Shown: piece after piece, positions 25,542-34,111 of the stretch
How the letters are laid out: every line of letters starts with the position of its first letter
How positions within the stretch are numbered: the stretch's first letter is position 1
Assembly: GCA_910585765.1 (NCBI GenBank)
Contig: CAJUES010000009.1
Coordinates: 1 to 64,000 of the forward strand
From: an uncultured Lachnospiraceae bacterium
Lineage (GTDB): Bacteria; Bacillota; Clostridia; Lachnospirales; Lachnospiraceae
Length of the DNA: 64,000 nt
Reading direction: 5' to 3'
Position numbers and translations under genes: made by a program
The notes under the pieces: generated by a model
The model's input: only the letters and a program-made list of their open reading frames with translations
Told to the model about the DNA's origin: nothing
Database searches by the model: none

Positions 25542-27122
25542 TCACTTTCCTTTAGCCGCCCGCTCTATCAGGCAGCTGTGCGGCTTGTTTTCCTTTTCCC
25601 TGTCATAGTTGATCCCGACCAGCAGGATGTCACCTGTATATGCTTCAAGCGCCTGCACGTACTGCCGCTCCTTGATCTGCTGTATCGCTGATCCGGCTGA
25701 TCCGGCGTACTTCAATTCGACCACGAGCGCAGGCTTGTCTGTGTGCGGGAGCGGCAGGAACACGATGTCCGCAAATCCTTTTCCTGACGGAAACTCCCGG
25801 ATCAGCACATAGTCTTTCCTCGCGCTGTAATACGCAAGCCCGATCGCACATGCCATCGAATTTTCATCATTGTACGTCAATATGGATGCAACCTCTGTGT
25901 GCGCCCTGTCCAGCGCCTCCGCGACGCTCCCCGCGTCCCCGCTGACCGTGTACTCAAGAAGTTTTTCGGATGCCTTCAGCACCCGCATGACCTCGGGCCA
26001 TCCGCTGACACTCATGGCACTCTCGAATTCTTCGATGACTTCTTTGTTTGGGATAAATACTTCTCTCGAATCAAAGTGATAGCCCAGATAACCCAGATGC
26101 ACCAGCAATGTCAGCACGTCATCCTTCACTTCAAAATTTTTCATGTCATTCCTGAAACTGCCCGTATTGATCCTGACACGCCCGCCGCCAAGCATATGCA
26201 CAATGTCCGGCCGGAGCCCGTCAAAATCCATTTCGATATACGTTTTCAGCGCGTCGTAGACCTCCGTGGATGTCCAATAATTGGAATATCTGCGGCGGCG
26301 CATCGACTCCACCACGGATTTCGGGTTATAGATATGCTGATACTTGATAAACGTATACCCGTCATACCAGCTGCCTGTCTCCTCAAAATCCATGTCATAC
26401 CGCCTGCACAGCCCCTTTACCTCCTCCTCTGTAAAACCTGTATATTCCTCAAACACATCCTGGTCTGTCATCGAGTATTCGGTAAACATATTCAGGGCAG
26501 AATGTTCACCGTATTTTTTCACAGGCAAAATCCCCGTCACGTAAGCAAGCGCGACAAACGGCTGATCCTTTAAGAGGTTTCTGACAAAATCAAGGTACTG
26601 TTTCTGCAGTGTTTCCGAATTCTGCCGTTCCCGCATCACACAGTCCCACTCGTCGATCAGAAATACAAACTGCCTGTCCGTTTCCGCATATATTTTTCTC
26701 AGTGCAGCCGCAAGCCCCATACTGCGGCCTTTTAGGATCTCGACGTACTCCGCATTGAGCTCCTCTGTAACCTCCTGCTCCAGATATTGTGTCACACTCC
26801 CGTCGGGCGCCTCGATCAGGAACTGCTGCATATTCAGACAGATCACATCGTACCGGTTCAGATGTTCCTTAAACCCCTTTTTCCTGCTTATTTTCCGCCC
26901 CCTGAACAGCTCCTGTGAATCACAGCCCCGGCTGTAATAGGCAGCAAGCATTTTAAGCGCCATCGATTTTCCAAAGCGCCTCGGTCTGCTGACACAGATG
27001 TACTTTTGCTCTGTGTTCATGTATTTGTTGGTGTACTCGATCAGTCCTGTCTTATCCACATATATCTCAGATCGGATCGCCTCCTTAAACCCTGCATTTT
27101 TAGGATTCAGATAAATTCCCAT
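25542..27122 (-). CDS. AAA-ATPase-like / PD-(D/E)XK nuclease-like protein
   Basis: This 526-residue protein belongs to the family, very common in gut anaerobes, that joins an AAA-like domain to a PD-(D/E)XK domain. The N-terminus has IYVDKTGLIEY, the unusual P-loop SRPRRFGKSMALKML and the Walker B-like FVFLIDEWD. The C-terminus has GFADIVFLPL...ALVVELKYAG, providing Asp and ELK of the nuclease motif. Function is unknown; roles in defence or DNA metabolism have been guessed. I chose ATG 27122 over a TTG 18 bp upstream. It stands alone, separated from pyrB by a divergent region. Confidence 0.88.
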   Translation of the reverse strand: MGIYLNPKNAGFKEAIRSEIYVDKTGLIEYTNKYMNTEQKYICVSRPRRFGKSMALKMLAAYYSRGCDSQELFRGRKISRKKGFKEHLNRYDVICLNMQQFLIEAPDGSVTQYLEQEVTEELNAEYVEILKGRSMGLAAALRKIYAETDRQFVFLIDEWDCVMRERQNSETLQKQYLDFVRNLLKDQPFVALAYVTGILPVKKYGEHSALNMFTEYSMTDQDVFEEYTGFTEEEVKGLCRRYDMDFEETGSWYDGYTFIKYQHIYNPKSVVESMRRRRYSNYWTSTEVYDALKTYIEMDFDGLRPDIVHMLGGGRVRINTGSFRNDMKNFEVKDDVLTLLVHLGYLGYHFDSREVFIPNKEVIEEFESAMSVSGWPEVMRVLKASEKLLEYTVSGDAGSVAEALDRAHTEVASILTYNDENSMACAIGLAYYSARKDYVLIREFPSGKGFADIVFLPLPHTDKPALVVELKYAGSAGSAIQQIKERQYVQALEAYTGDILLVGINYDREKENKPHSCLIERAAKGK

Positions 27123-27242
27123 AGAAACTCTCCCTTCCAAAAATTCTGCACGCCCTAGTCCTTTTCAGTATACACGTTACCGTGAGACAAGTCAAAAAAA
27201 ATTACCTGTTTTTCGGCGTCGGATGCTTTTTTTAAATTTTTC

Positions 27243-27271
27243 TTGAAAGCTTCTCTCAGATATGGTACGAT
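27243..27271 (+). promoter_or_regulatory. Sigma-A promoter of the pyrBI leader
   Basis: TTGAAA (27243-27248), a 17-bp spacer, and TACGAT (27266-27271). Transcription would start near 27278, about 30 bases before the leader-peptide ATG. Confidence 0.7.
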
Positions 27272-27308
27272 AGCAAAAGAATATATTGGGAAACAGGAGG
27301 AAATGGTT

Positions 27309-27398
27309 ATGTCGAATACGTCTTTCACTGCTCAGTCTGGTTTTAGATCTATTTGTCATTTTCATTTTCAGATATTTCAGTTCATATATTTCAGTTGA
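27309..27398 (+). CDS. Leader peptide of a pyrL-type attenuator
   Basis: A 29-codon frame starts at ATG 27309, eight bases after a perfect AGGAGG, and stops with TGA at 27396-27398, at the base of a terminator hairpin. The second half is U-rich (30 of 55 bases at 27341-27395 are T), so Phe is over-represented (8 of 29). This is the E. coli pyrBI plan: low UTP makes RNA polymerase pause in the U-rich leader, the ribosome catches up, reaches the end of the leader and prevents the terminator; high UTP lets it form. The mechanism is inferred from layout. A Phe-codon attenuator is unlikely ahead of pyrimidine genes. Confidence 0.75.
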   Translation: MSNTSFTAQSGFRSICHFHFQIFQFIYFS

Positions 27399-27421
27399 GG
27401 AGAATTGATTTCTCCTTTTTT
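27398..27421 (+). terminator. pyrBI attenuator terminator
   Basis: AGGAGAA (27398-27404), loop TTGAT, TTCTCCT (27410-27416), then a run of T into TATTT. It lies 35-57 bases before pyrB. Its 5' base overlaps the leader-peptide stop codon, so a ribosome there would melt it. Confidence 0.8.
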
Positions 27422-27455
27422 ATTTCACATTTTTGTACAAACTTAGGAGGTTTTT

Positions 27456-28370
27456 ATGAGACATTTAATGAGTCCACTTGATTTTTCCACGGAGGAGTTG
27501 GACAGGCTCTTTACGCTTGCCGAGGATATTGAGAACAATCCCGCCAGGTACGCGCATGTCTGCGAAGGAAAAAAACTCGCCACCTGCTTCTATGAGCCAA
27601 GCACCCGCACCCGGTTAAGCTTTGAGGCCGCGATGCTCAACCTCGGCGGTCAGGTGCTGGGGTTTTCCGATGCGAATTCTTCCTCAGCTGCCAAGGGGGA
27701 GAGTGTGTCGGACACGATCCGCGTGATCTCCTGCTTTGCTGACATCTGTGCGATGCGTCACCCCAAGGAGGGCGCGCCCATGGTAGCTGCTTCGCGCTCC
27801 TCCATCCCCGTGATCAATGCCGGTGACGGAGGTCATCAGCATCCCACCCAGACGCTCACCGACCTGCTGACCATACGCGCAATCAAGGGACGCCTCAACA
27901 GCTTCACCATCGGACTCTGCGGCGATCTCAAATTCGGCCGCACCGTGCACTCGCTGATCAATGCGCTTGTGCGCTACGACAATATCAACTTCATATTCAT
28001 ATCCCCGGAGGAACTCACGATCCCCGACTACATCATCGAGATGCTCCGCGAGAAAAACGTCTCTTTCAGCGAAGTGCGCAAGCTCGAGGAAGTCATGCCA
28101 AGACTCGATATCCTCTACATGACCAGAGTGCAGAAGGAGCGCTTCTTCAACGAGGAGGATTATGTGCGGTTGAAAGATTACTATATCCTCGACAGGGAAA
28201 AGATGGAACTGGCAAAATCCGACATGATCGTCCTGCATCCGCTTCCCCGCGTCAACGAGATCTCTGTCGAGGTGGACGATGATCCCCGTGCCGTGTATTT
28301 CCGCCAGGTGCAGTACGGCGTGTACGTGCGCATGGCTCTTCTTCTGACACTATTGGAGATAGACGTTTGA
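27456..28370 (+). CDS. pyrB: Aspartate carbamoyltransferase catalytic subunit
   Basis: This 304-residue enzyme condenses carbamoyl phosphate and aspartate in the committed step of pyrimidine synthesis. The carbamoyl-phosphate loop YEPSTRTRLSFEAAM, the second phosphate-binding SSSAAKGES, GDGGHQHPTQ, the aspartate-binding TRVQKERF and the LHPLPR loop are all present. Length is normal. RBS is TAGGAGG eight bases before ATG. It is followed 26 bp later by pyrI, so this is the regulated enteric-type ATCase. It lies behind a leader-peptide attenuator. Confidence 0.98.
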   Translation: MRHLMSPLDFSTEELDRLFTLAEDIENNPARYAHVCEGKKLATCFYEPSTRTRLSFEAAMLNLGGQVLGFSDANSSSAAKGESVSDTIRVISCFADICAMRHPKEGAPMVAASRSSIPVINAGDGGHQHPTQTLTDLLTIRAIKGRLNSFTIGLCGDLKFGRTVHSLINALVRYDNINFIFISPEELTIPDYIIEMLREKNVSFSEVRKLEEVMPRLDILYMTRVQKERFFNEEDYVRLKDYYILDREKMELAKSDMIVLHPLPRVNEISVEVDDDPRAVYFRQVQYGVYVRMALLLTLLEIDV

Positions 28371-28396
28371 ATATTTAAACAGGAGGTTATCAAGAC

Positions 28397-28840
28397 ATGT
28401 TAAATGTAGGAAAAATCGAGGAAGGATTCGTCCTTGACCATATCAAGGCCGGAAAGAGCATGAGCATCTACAAGCACCTGGGGCTTGACAAGCTCGACTG
28501 CACCGTGGCGATCATCAAAAATGCAAGAAGCGACAAGATGGGAAAGAAGGATATCTTAAAAGTCGAGTGCGACATCAACACGCTCAACCTCGACATCCTG
28601 GGCTTCATCGATCACAACATCACCGTCAATGTCGTCAAGAACTGCGAGATCGTGCAGAAACTGCCGCTCTCTCTCCCAAAGGAGATCAAAAATGTGCTGA
28701 AATGCAAAAATCCCCGCTGCATCACATCGATCGAGCAGGAACTCCCCCATATCTTCGTCCTCACTGACGAGAAGAAGGAGATCTACCGCTGCAAATACTG
28801 TGAAGAGAAATATGGCAGCAAGGATCATTTTAAGATCTGA
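28397..28840 (+). CDS. pyrI: Aspartate carbamoyltransferase regulatory subunit
   Basis: This 147-residue protein binds nucleotides in its N-terminal domain (VGKIEEGFVLDHIKAGKSMSIYKHLGL) and zinc in its C-terminal domain through C-x4-C (CKNPRC) and C-x2-C (CKYC), the four-Cys site that joins it to the PyrB trimer. It confers CTP feedback inhibition and ATP activation in E. coli. RBS AGGAGG. Last gene of the pyrBI operon. Confidence 0.98.
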   Translation: MLNVGKIEEGFVLDHIKAGKSMSIYKHLGLDKLDCTVAIIKNARSDKMGKKDILKVECDINTLNLDILGFIDHNITVNVVKNCEIVQKLPLSLPKEIKNVLKCKNPRCITSIEQELPHIFVLTDEKKEIYRCKYCEEKYGSKDHFKI

Positions 28841-28852
28841 CCAGCTTGTGGG

Positions 28853-28880
28853 GCGCGCAGGGGTAGTTTCCCCTGCGCGC
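28853..28880. terminator. Strong GC-rich hairpin after pyrI
   Basis: A perfect 11-bp stem GCGCGCAGGGG/CCCCTGCGCGC (28853-28863 and 28870-28880) with a 6-base loop lies between the convergent pyrI and G3E GTPase genes. Neither strand has a proper T-tract, so it may act as a mRNA-end stabiliser or a bidirectional barrier. Confidence 0.55.
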
Positions 28881-28897
28881 GCATCAGCAGCATATTC

Positions 28898-29830
28898 TTA
28901 GACAAAACTCAATATTTCGTCCTTGGGCTTTTTGGCCGGCTGCACGCTGACTGCATGCAGGACCGGTCCCTCACCGTTGTAATCCTTCCAGAACTCTCTG
29001 TGGACGGAAGCCGTCACCTCCACCCACTCCTTGTTTGTAAGTTCACTGCACCTGTCATACTTACATGCATATCCCAGAAAAGCCATGTCGTCCGCACAGC
29101 ATGTCATCGCCATTCTCCCCGGCACGAAGTACTCGTCATTGCTGTCCTCGGGCTTCAGTACCATCGCCTTGAATCGGATCGTCTTGTCAATATAGCGATC
29201 GAGATTGTCCATGGCATCCAGATAGAAAATACCGTAGCCATAGTCGTCAAGATCCAGTCGCTCACACTTTAAGTCGTATGGCAGATCCTCCTCAAAGATC
29301 TGGTTCACCTCACCGTTCTTGTCCTCAAAGATGATCTCCGCCTGCTGATTCACAGCTTTTACATTTCTCTTGAAGCCACTCAGCTGATCTGCCATCCCGT
29401 CGCAGCGGTTAAAGATGATCAGCTCCGATTTTCTGATCATCTCTGCCAGCAGGGAGCGCATGTTTGTATAATAATTCTGAAATGTGGAGGCATCGATCGT
29501 CGTGATCTGCTGTTCAATCCGCCAATGCCACGGCATCTTGAGATTCTTAAAGTTCCACATGCCGTTGTACTCGATGATGATGCGCTCCGGCTTATACTTC
29601 TTCTCAAGCTCGATCAGATTTGCAGAGGTCATCTGCGTCTCCTCGTCCACTACCTCCACGATCGTACGGCTGTTTTTGAGGATGTCCTCGTCGTACTCGA
29701 TCTCGCCCTCCTCGCAGAGTATCAGCAGTGTCGTACCTTTCGTCTGAAAATAGGGCTGTGAAAGCGTGTAGGATATAAACTCCGTCTTGCCGCTCTCCAA
29801 AAATCCATTGATAATATATACGGGCTTCAT
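28898..29830 (-). CDS. G3E-family GTPase with C-terminal YcgQ/TIGR03943-like domain
   Basis: The first 190 residues of this 310-residue protein are a CobW/COG0523-like GTPase with P-loop GFLESGKT, LILCEEGEIEYDED in place of the usual metal-binding CxCC region, and FNRCD as the guanine-specificity motif. The C-terminus (about 200-300) resembles the soluble domain of YcgQ/TIGR03943 proteins: IRFKAMVLKPEDS, VPGRMAMTCCADDMAFLGYACKYD. In Bacillus, YcgQ-type proteins are linked to zinc-responsive loci. Here both functions are in one chain, next to a second COG0523 protein. Metal delivery is a reasonable inference; the metal is unknown. Start ATG with GGAG. Confidence 0.8.
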   Translation of the reverse strand: MKPVYIINGFLESGKTEFISYTLSQPYFQTKGTTLLILCEEGEIEYDEDILKNSRTIVEVVDEETQMTSANLIELEKKYKPERIIIEYNGMWNFKNLKMPWHWRIEQQITTIDASTFQNYYTNMRSLLAEMIRKSELIIFNRCDGMADQLSGFKRNVKAVNQQAEIIFEDKNGEVNQIFEEDLPYDLKCERLDLDDYGYGIFYLDAMDNLDRYIDKTIRFKAMVLKPEDSNDEYFVPGRMAMTCCADDMAFLGYACKYDRCSELTNKEWVEVTASVHREFWKDYNGEGPVLHAVSVQPAKKPKDEILSFV

Positions 29831-29910
29831 ATTTTCTCCACTCCCTGTAAAATGTGTGTCATAGACACACCCTTTTTTCGATATCTCTCGTCACCCCGGA
29901 CTCTCCGGGA

Positions 29911-31104
29911 TCATCTGCGAAACAAGGTCTTTAGATTCTCCTCATTGAGCTGTGCACCGATCACGCAGATCTTTCCTGTGACTTCGGCAGCGCCAGTGCG
30001 CACATTGCCCTCACCCGGAACATAGTCAAAGTTCAGCCACGTGCCGTCACCAGCCGAGACCATACCCTTCGCGCGGAGGATCGAACCGTATTTCTTCTCA
30101 TCCTCAAGTTCCTCCAGGATGTGCTCAAGCTCTTCCCTCGTGTAAGCTGTCGGTGTCTCAAATCCCCAGCTTGCGAAAATTTCGTCGGCATGATGATGGT
30201 GGTGATCGTGGTCATGACACCCGCACGTGCACTCCTCGCCGTGCTCATGATGATGGTCATGATCGTGATCGCAATGATGTCCATGTCCCTCGTGGTCGTG
30301 GTCATGGTCGCAATGATGTCCGTGCCCCTCGTGGTCATGGTCGTGGTCGCAATGATGTCCATGTCCCTCGTGGTCGTGGTCATGGTCGCAATGATGTCCG
30401 TGCCCCTCGTGGTCATGGTCATGATCGCAATGGTGTCCATGTCCCTCGTGGTCGTGGTGTCCGTCATGAAGTTTTGAAACCTCCGCCATCAGCTCCGCCT
30501 CCAGATCCTTTGCGTTCTCTATCGTCTCAAGGATCTTCTTTCCGTCAAGCGCCTCCCAGGGTGTCGTGATAACCGTCGCCTTGTCATTATGTTCACGAAT
30601 GATATCGAGTGCCGCATCCAGCTTGCTCTCGCTGATATCCGCCGTCCTGCTCAGGATGATCGTACCCGCATGCTCAATCTGGTTCAGGAAAAACTCTCCG
30701 AAATTTTTCGCGTACATCCTGCACTTGTTCGCGTCAACAACGACAACCGCGCTGTTCAGCTCCACCTCCGCATCGGTATCTACATCCTGCACTGCCTTCA
30801 TGACATCGGAGAGCTTGCCCACACCGGACGGCTCGATCAGGATCCGCTCCGGATGATATGTCTCGATCACTTCCTTCAAAGAACTGCCAAAATCACCCAC
30901 CAGCGAACAGCAGATACAGCCCGAATTCATCTCCTTGATCTCCACGCCTGCCTCTTTCAGGAATCCACCGTCAATGCCGATCTCACCGAACTCATTTTCG
31001 ATCAATACAACCTTGGATGCATCGAGCGCCTCCTGCAGCAGTTTCTTGATCAGCGTCGTCTTTCCAGCGCCCAGAAATCCGGAAAATATATCTATTTTTG
31101 TCAT
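29911..31104 (-). CDS. CobW/COG0523 metallochaperone GTPase with His-rich repeat insert
   Basis: A 397-residue protein. The GTPase domain has Walker A SGFLGAGKTTLI, the metal-binding SGCICCSL (CxCC) and the switch region IEPSGVGK. The usual NKxD is replaced by SRTAD. Residues about 213-315 are a His/Asp/Gly-rich insert with five tandem copies of the 13-residue unit HEGHGHHCDHDHD, followed by ECTCGCHDHDHHHHH. A CobW C-terminal domain closes the protein. Such inserts store or sense zinc, nickel or cobalt. I chose ATG 31104, behind GAGGAGG, over a TTG nine bases earlier. Its partner GTPase lies 80 bp downstream. Confidence 0.92.
   Translation of the reverse strand: MTKIDIFSGFLGAGKTTLIKKLLQEALDASKVVLIENEFGEIGIDGGFLKEAGVEIKEMNSGCICCSLVGDFGSSLKEVIETYHPERILIEPSGVGKLSDVMKAVQDVDTDAEVELNSAVVVVDANKCRMYAKNFGEFFLNQIEHAGTIILSRTADISESKLDAALDIIREHNDKATVITTPWEALDGKKILETIENAKDLEAELMAEVSKLHDGHHDHEGHGHHCDHDHDHEGHGHHCDHDHDHEGHGHHCDHDHDHEGHGHHCDHDHDHEGHGHHCDHDHDHHHEHGEECTCGCHDHDHHHHHADEIFASWGFETPTAYTREELEHILEELEDEKKYGSILRAKGMVSAGDGTWLNFDYVPGEGNVRTGAAEVTGKICVIGAQLNEENLKTLFRR
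30242..30460. repeat. 39-bp tandem repeat coding the His-rich insert
   Basis: Exact 39-bp units start at 30281, 30320, 30359, 30398 and 30437 (last partial), with a diverged unit before. Units 1 and 3 are identical; units 2 and 4 share a second version differing in the same synonymous codons. The real period is thus 78 bp, showing a block duplication. Confidence 0.93.
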
Positions 31105-31214
31105 CTTGAACAACCTCCTCGATAGCTTACTGTGCCTGATTATTTAATCTCTAATTTTTTAGTTTATCACAAACTGTCTGAACTTACCAGATGTCCAGAT
31201 ATTAAATTTCAATA

Positions 31215-31345
31215 AATTAGTAACAGTTCAGCCTTCGGCTTCCTGTTACAAGCGTCAAGCCATGCCGAAACCGCTTTGCGGTTGGCTTGATGCATCTCTG
31301 CCACCGTGCTTTCTCACGGACTTCGCAGCACAGTGCGAAGTTCGA
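31215..31345. repeat. Cluster of three intergenic hairpins
   Basis: Three stem-loops follow one another: GTAACAG/CTGTTAC (31220-31226, 31243-31249) with an inner AGCC/GGCT; TCAAGCCA/TGGCTTGA (31255-31262, 31283-31290) with an inner AACCGC/GCGGTT; and ACTTCGCA/TGCGAAGT (31320-31327, 31334-31341). No T-tract on either strand. It sits between the GTPase start and the dCMP deaminase stop and may be a repetitive palindromic element. Confidence 0.6.
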
Positions 31346-31367
31346 TCAGCGTGTACGCAAAAATGAC

Positions 31368-31853
31368 TTAGACCAGATACCACTGCAGCTCTGCCGCCGG
31401 GATCTCCTCAAAATTGTCGGCGCCATCGCCCTTCCTGAGATATACATTGCGGATCCCTGCCTGTATGATCATGCGGGCGCACAGCGGGCATGGTTTCGCC
31501 TTGTGCACGGACAGATCGTCAGGGTTGACACCCGCAAGATACAGATCTGCGCCCATAGTCTGTTCCCTCGAACAGTTCAGCAGGGCATTCGCCTCCGCGT
31601 GGACCGCCCTGCAGATCGCGTACCCCTCCCCCTGGTGCATGTCCAGTCTGATCCGGGGACATTCCCCGATATCGCAGCAGTTCTCAAAACCTCTGGGAGA
31701 GCCGTTGTAGCCTGTCGATATGACCGCGTCATCTTTGACGATGACTGCCCCGTATTTTCTCTTGATGCAGGTACTCCGGTATGCAAAGTTCTCCGCACAG
31801 TTCAGATACGCGTCTGTTTTTGAGATCCTTTTATTTCCTTCTGGTTTTACCAT
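31368..31853 (-). CDS. dCMP deaminase family protein
   Basis: A 161-residue zinc-dependent deaminase that probably converts dCMP to dUMP for dTTP synthesis. The zinc and proton-shuttle residues are in CRAVHAEANAL and the Cys pair is in KPCPLCARMI. The segment STGYNGSPRGFENC is typical of dCMP deaminases (ComEB/DCTD type). Length is normal. Start ATG with GAGGAA. The serine-protease gene ends 62 bp upstream. Confidence 0.92.
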   Translation of the reverse strand: MVKPEGNKRISKTDAYLNCAENFAYRSTCIKRKYGAVIVKDDAVISTGYNGSPRGFENCCDIGECPRIRLDMHQGEGYAICRAVHAEANALLNCSREQTMGADLYLAGVNPDDLSVHKAKPCPLCARMIIQAGIRNVYLRKGDGADNFEEIPAAELQWYLV

Positions 31854-31915
31854 GTTTTCTTCCTCTGCTTTCCGGAACTTTCAGGTATCTTCTTTCCGTT
31901 ATCCCGAATCACCAG

Positions 31916-32770
31916 TCAGTCCTCCCTGTTCATGATCATCTCGTATTCCGCCAGGATCAGTGATGGCGGAATGCTGTACGTGACCTCCGCCTCCCGCAGC
32001 TGTGATTCCTCCGGCACCTCGCCGCCGGAGATCATACCGACCAGATGCCCGCCCTCGTCAAACACGCCGCCGCCGGACATCCCGGCTCTCGAAAAGCACG
32101 CTGTCACCAGCACATGGGTGTTGAACAGAGGCACAAACGCAAGCCCTGTGATGTTCCCCGTCGAGAGGCTTGCCGCCTGCCCGTCCAACGCCGCCCCCAC
32201 CTGCAGAACACGCCTGCCGAGATTGTCGGAACAGAACGCCGCCCTCGCCTCCTCGGATGCCGTCTCATACAGGGCAGGCACCGCCTCGTAGATTTCGCGG
32301 AGCATATGGTCTGTCACCGCCTCCTCCTGTATCCTGACAAATCCGATATCATACTGCTGGGAGTACCCGATCACATCCGCTGCTGCCGATTCTCCATTTC
32401 CGAAAACGATCTCAGCCTCCACATCCTTCATCAGCAAATGCCTGTTGGAGACGACCACGATCCCGTCGTCGATCTTCCATATGATCCCGCTGCCCGCAGC
32501 ATCTTTCGCGCAAACTTTCACGATACTCCGCTTTGCCAGCTGGTAAACAATCTGCATCCTTATATCCTCCGAATCATATTCCCTCTCCCCCGCCGCTCGC
32601 ATCCTGGCAGTCCGTTCCATCTCGACCGCAGTCTGTTCCGATATGCATGACACTGACGCAAACCCATATCTGTCCCACCAGGTGCCGTGCGCTATGATAT
32701 TTAATGCTGTAGAAATGCCTGCTGCTGTTAGTATGCCCCATAAAAAGGTCGATATTTTCTTGTTTTCCAT
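31916..32770 (-). CDS. Membrane-anchored trypsin-like serine protease
   Basis: A 284-residue protein with an N-terminal signal anchor (about 8-28) and an extracytoplasmic trypsin-like domain. The catalytic triad is visible: His111 in VVSNRH, Asp141 in QQYDIGFV and Ser232 in RAGMSGGGVFD. There is no PDZ domain, so it is smaller than HtrA/DegP. It probably acts in envelope protein quality control or signalling; no substrate can be named. RBS AGGA. It lies at the edge of the AT-rich island and may not belong to it. Confidence 0.85.
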   Translation of the reverse strand: MENKKISTFLWGILTAAGISTALNIIAHGTWWDRYGFASVSCISEQTAVEMERTARMRAAGEREYDSEDIRMQIVYQLAKRSIVKVCAKDAAGSGIIWKIDDGIVVVSNRHLLMKDVEAEIVFGNGESAAADVIGYSQQYDIGFVRIQEEAVTDHMLREIYEAVPALYETASEEARAAFCSDNLGRRVLQVGAALDGQAASLSTGNITGLAFVPLFNTHVLVTACFSRAGMSGGGVFDEGGHLVGMISGGEVPEESQLREAEVTYSIPPSLILAEYEMIMNRED

Positions 32771-32905
32771 GAATTTTCCTGCGATATTACAAAGCTTTTA
32801 TCTTCCTTCCCAATTATAGTGAATACGATTGGGATAGTCAATGCATTTATAGGATGCAATAGCAAGAACTTTGTCTATATTCCTGTCGCTCTGTACGCCC
32901 AAACT

Positions 32906-34111
32906 TCATTCCACTTCTTTCGATCGTCTCAATAAAATAAGAATATCCTTCTGGCGCATAGCACTCAATGATTTCAATAAAAGGATCATTACGATTCCAA
33001 CAAATAGCAGCATCATGAAGAATGCTCCCAAAAAAGCCCTGACAAAATATTCCTGTAACAGCACGATACTCAAAACCAGTATATATATCGCCATTGATAC
33101 CACGATTTTTATGTAAGGTTTTATGATCAGCCTTCCATAGATATGATATACACTTTTGACAGAATACCCGTAATGTCTGAAAATTCCCATGTCTTTCTGC
33201 ATACTTGACAGATATCCCTTGAATGAAATGATAATATTCACGGCACTGATCACAAGTATGAGTAACATCAACGCTCCATAAATCATATATGTCTCTGCCA
33301 GGGATCTCTGCAAATCTTCAAAAGCGCCTAATACATAGCTTACTTCATAACCATTCGCCGTCAATGCTTTGGCAGCTTTTTTCACATATTCCAGATCATC
33401 AATATAGACTCTGATCGATTCGATCAGCTCGATACCATAAGGATTCTCACTGTCATAGTTGATCCTAAAGTCCTCCCACGTATCTCCAAACATCGCAAAT
33501 AAGATTTTCTGCAAAGTATCTGTATTCACAAAGATCGTGTCCGGACTGGTATCAAAGTCATCCAAAAGTGAGATTTCTGCTTTAGCCGGTATCAGCCGCA
33601 TCTCCATTTTTGAAACAGCATCCGACGTAAAACCACCACTTTCTATATTAATGTAAGGTATGTTTAACATGATCTTTTTATTCTGATTCTGAGGGTGTAC
33701 TATAGCTTCATTTAAGTTGATTTCTGTCATGCCAAAACGCTGTAAAATTTCATTATCTACACCTTTGACAAAGTAGATATTACCTTCCTCATCACTCATC
33801 CCAAAACCAATAGAATATTCATTATATGTATAACAATCCTGAATATTCCGAACAATATCCTGAATTTCTGTTTCATCTGAAAAACACAACGAATGTGTAT
33901 TGTTTGTTCCCTGTTCCGTTTTTTGGATAATTTTAATAATGTGCGTATTTGCGTTATCTACAAAATCATTATTCAATTGAATATACTGCTGCAAAACAAA
34001 CAAAAAAGCAGTCGATAAAAGAATCAGTGATACGACAAACAGTATCATGGAAAACTTGAAATACAGACTTGTTTTCTTTGCGATGATTCTGGTAATTTTC
34101 TTCTCATTCAT
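32906..34111 (-). CDS. FtsX-like ABC transporter permease
   Basis: A 401-residue protein with the MacB/FtsX topology: TM1 (about 18-42), a large extracytoplasmic domain (45-270), then three TM helices (about 275-297, 330-352, 360-385). It ends in a basic cytoplasmic tail. Its ATP-binding partner overlaps it by 8 bp upstream. Such transporters drive efflux, lipoprotein handling or antimicrobial-peptide resistance through mechanotransmission. The extracytoplasmic domain shows no family match that I recognise. AT-rich compared with flanking housekeeping genes. Confidence 0.82.
   Translation of the reverse strand: MNEKKITRIIAKKTSLYFKFSMILFVVSLILLSTAFLFVLQQYIQLNNDFVDNANTHIIKIIQKTEQGTNNTHSLCFSDETEIQDIVRNIQDCYTYNEYSIGFGMSDEEGNIYFVKGVDNEILQRFGMTEINLNEAIVHPQNQNKKIMLNIPYINIESGGFTSDAVSKMEMRLIPAKAEISLLDDFDTSPDTIFVNTDTLQKILFAMFGDTWEDFRINYDSENPYGIELIESIRVYIDDLEYVKKAAKALTANGYEVSYVLGAFEDLQRSLAETYMIYGALMLLILVISAVNIIISFKGYLSSMQKDMGIFRHYGYSVKSVYHIYGRLIIKPYIKIVVSMAIYILVLSIVLLQEYFVRAFLGAFFMMLLFVGIVMILLLKSLSAMRQKDILILLRRSKEVE

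Noticed and set aside
27309..27398. Phenylalanine-codon attenuator
   Set aside because: The Phe codons follow from U-rich tracts, the downstream genes are pyrimidine genes, and pheA lies elsewhere in the window without a leader.
30242..30460. CRISPR-like array
   Set aside because: The 39-bp units are contiguous without spacers and code for a His-rich segment.
30121..30569. Plus-strand frames over the His-rich repeat encoding Met/Val-rich proteins
   Set aside because: They are the antisense reading of the 39-bp repeats in the CobW gene, with no RBS.
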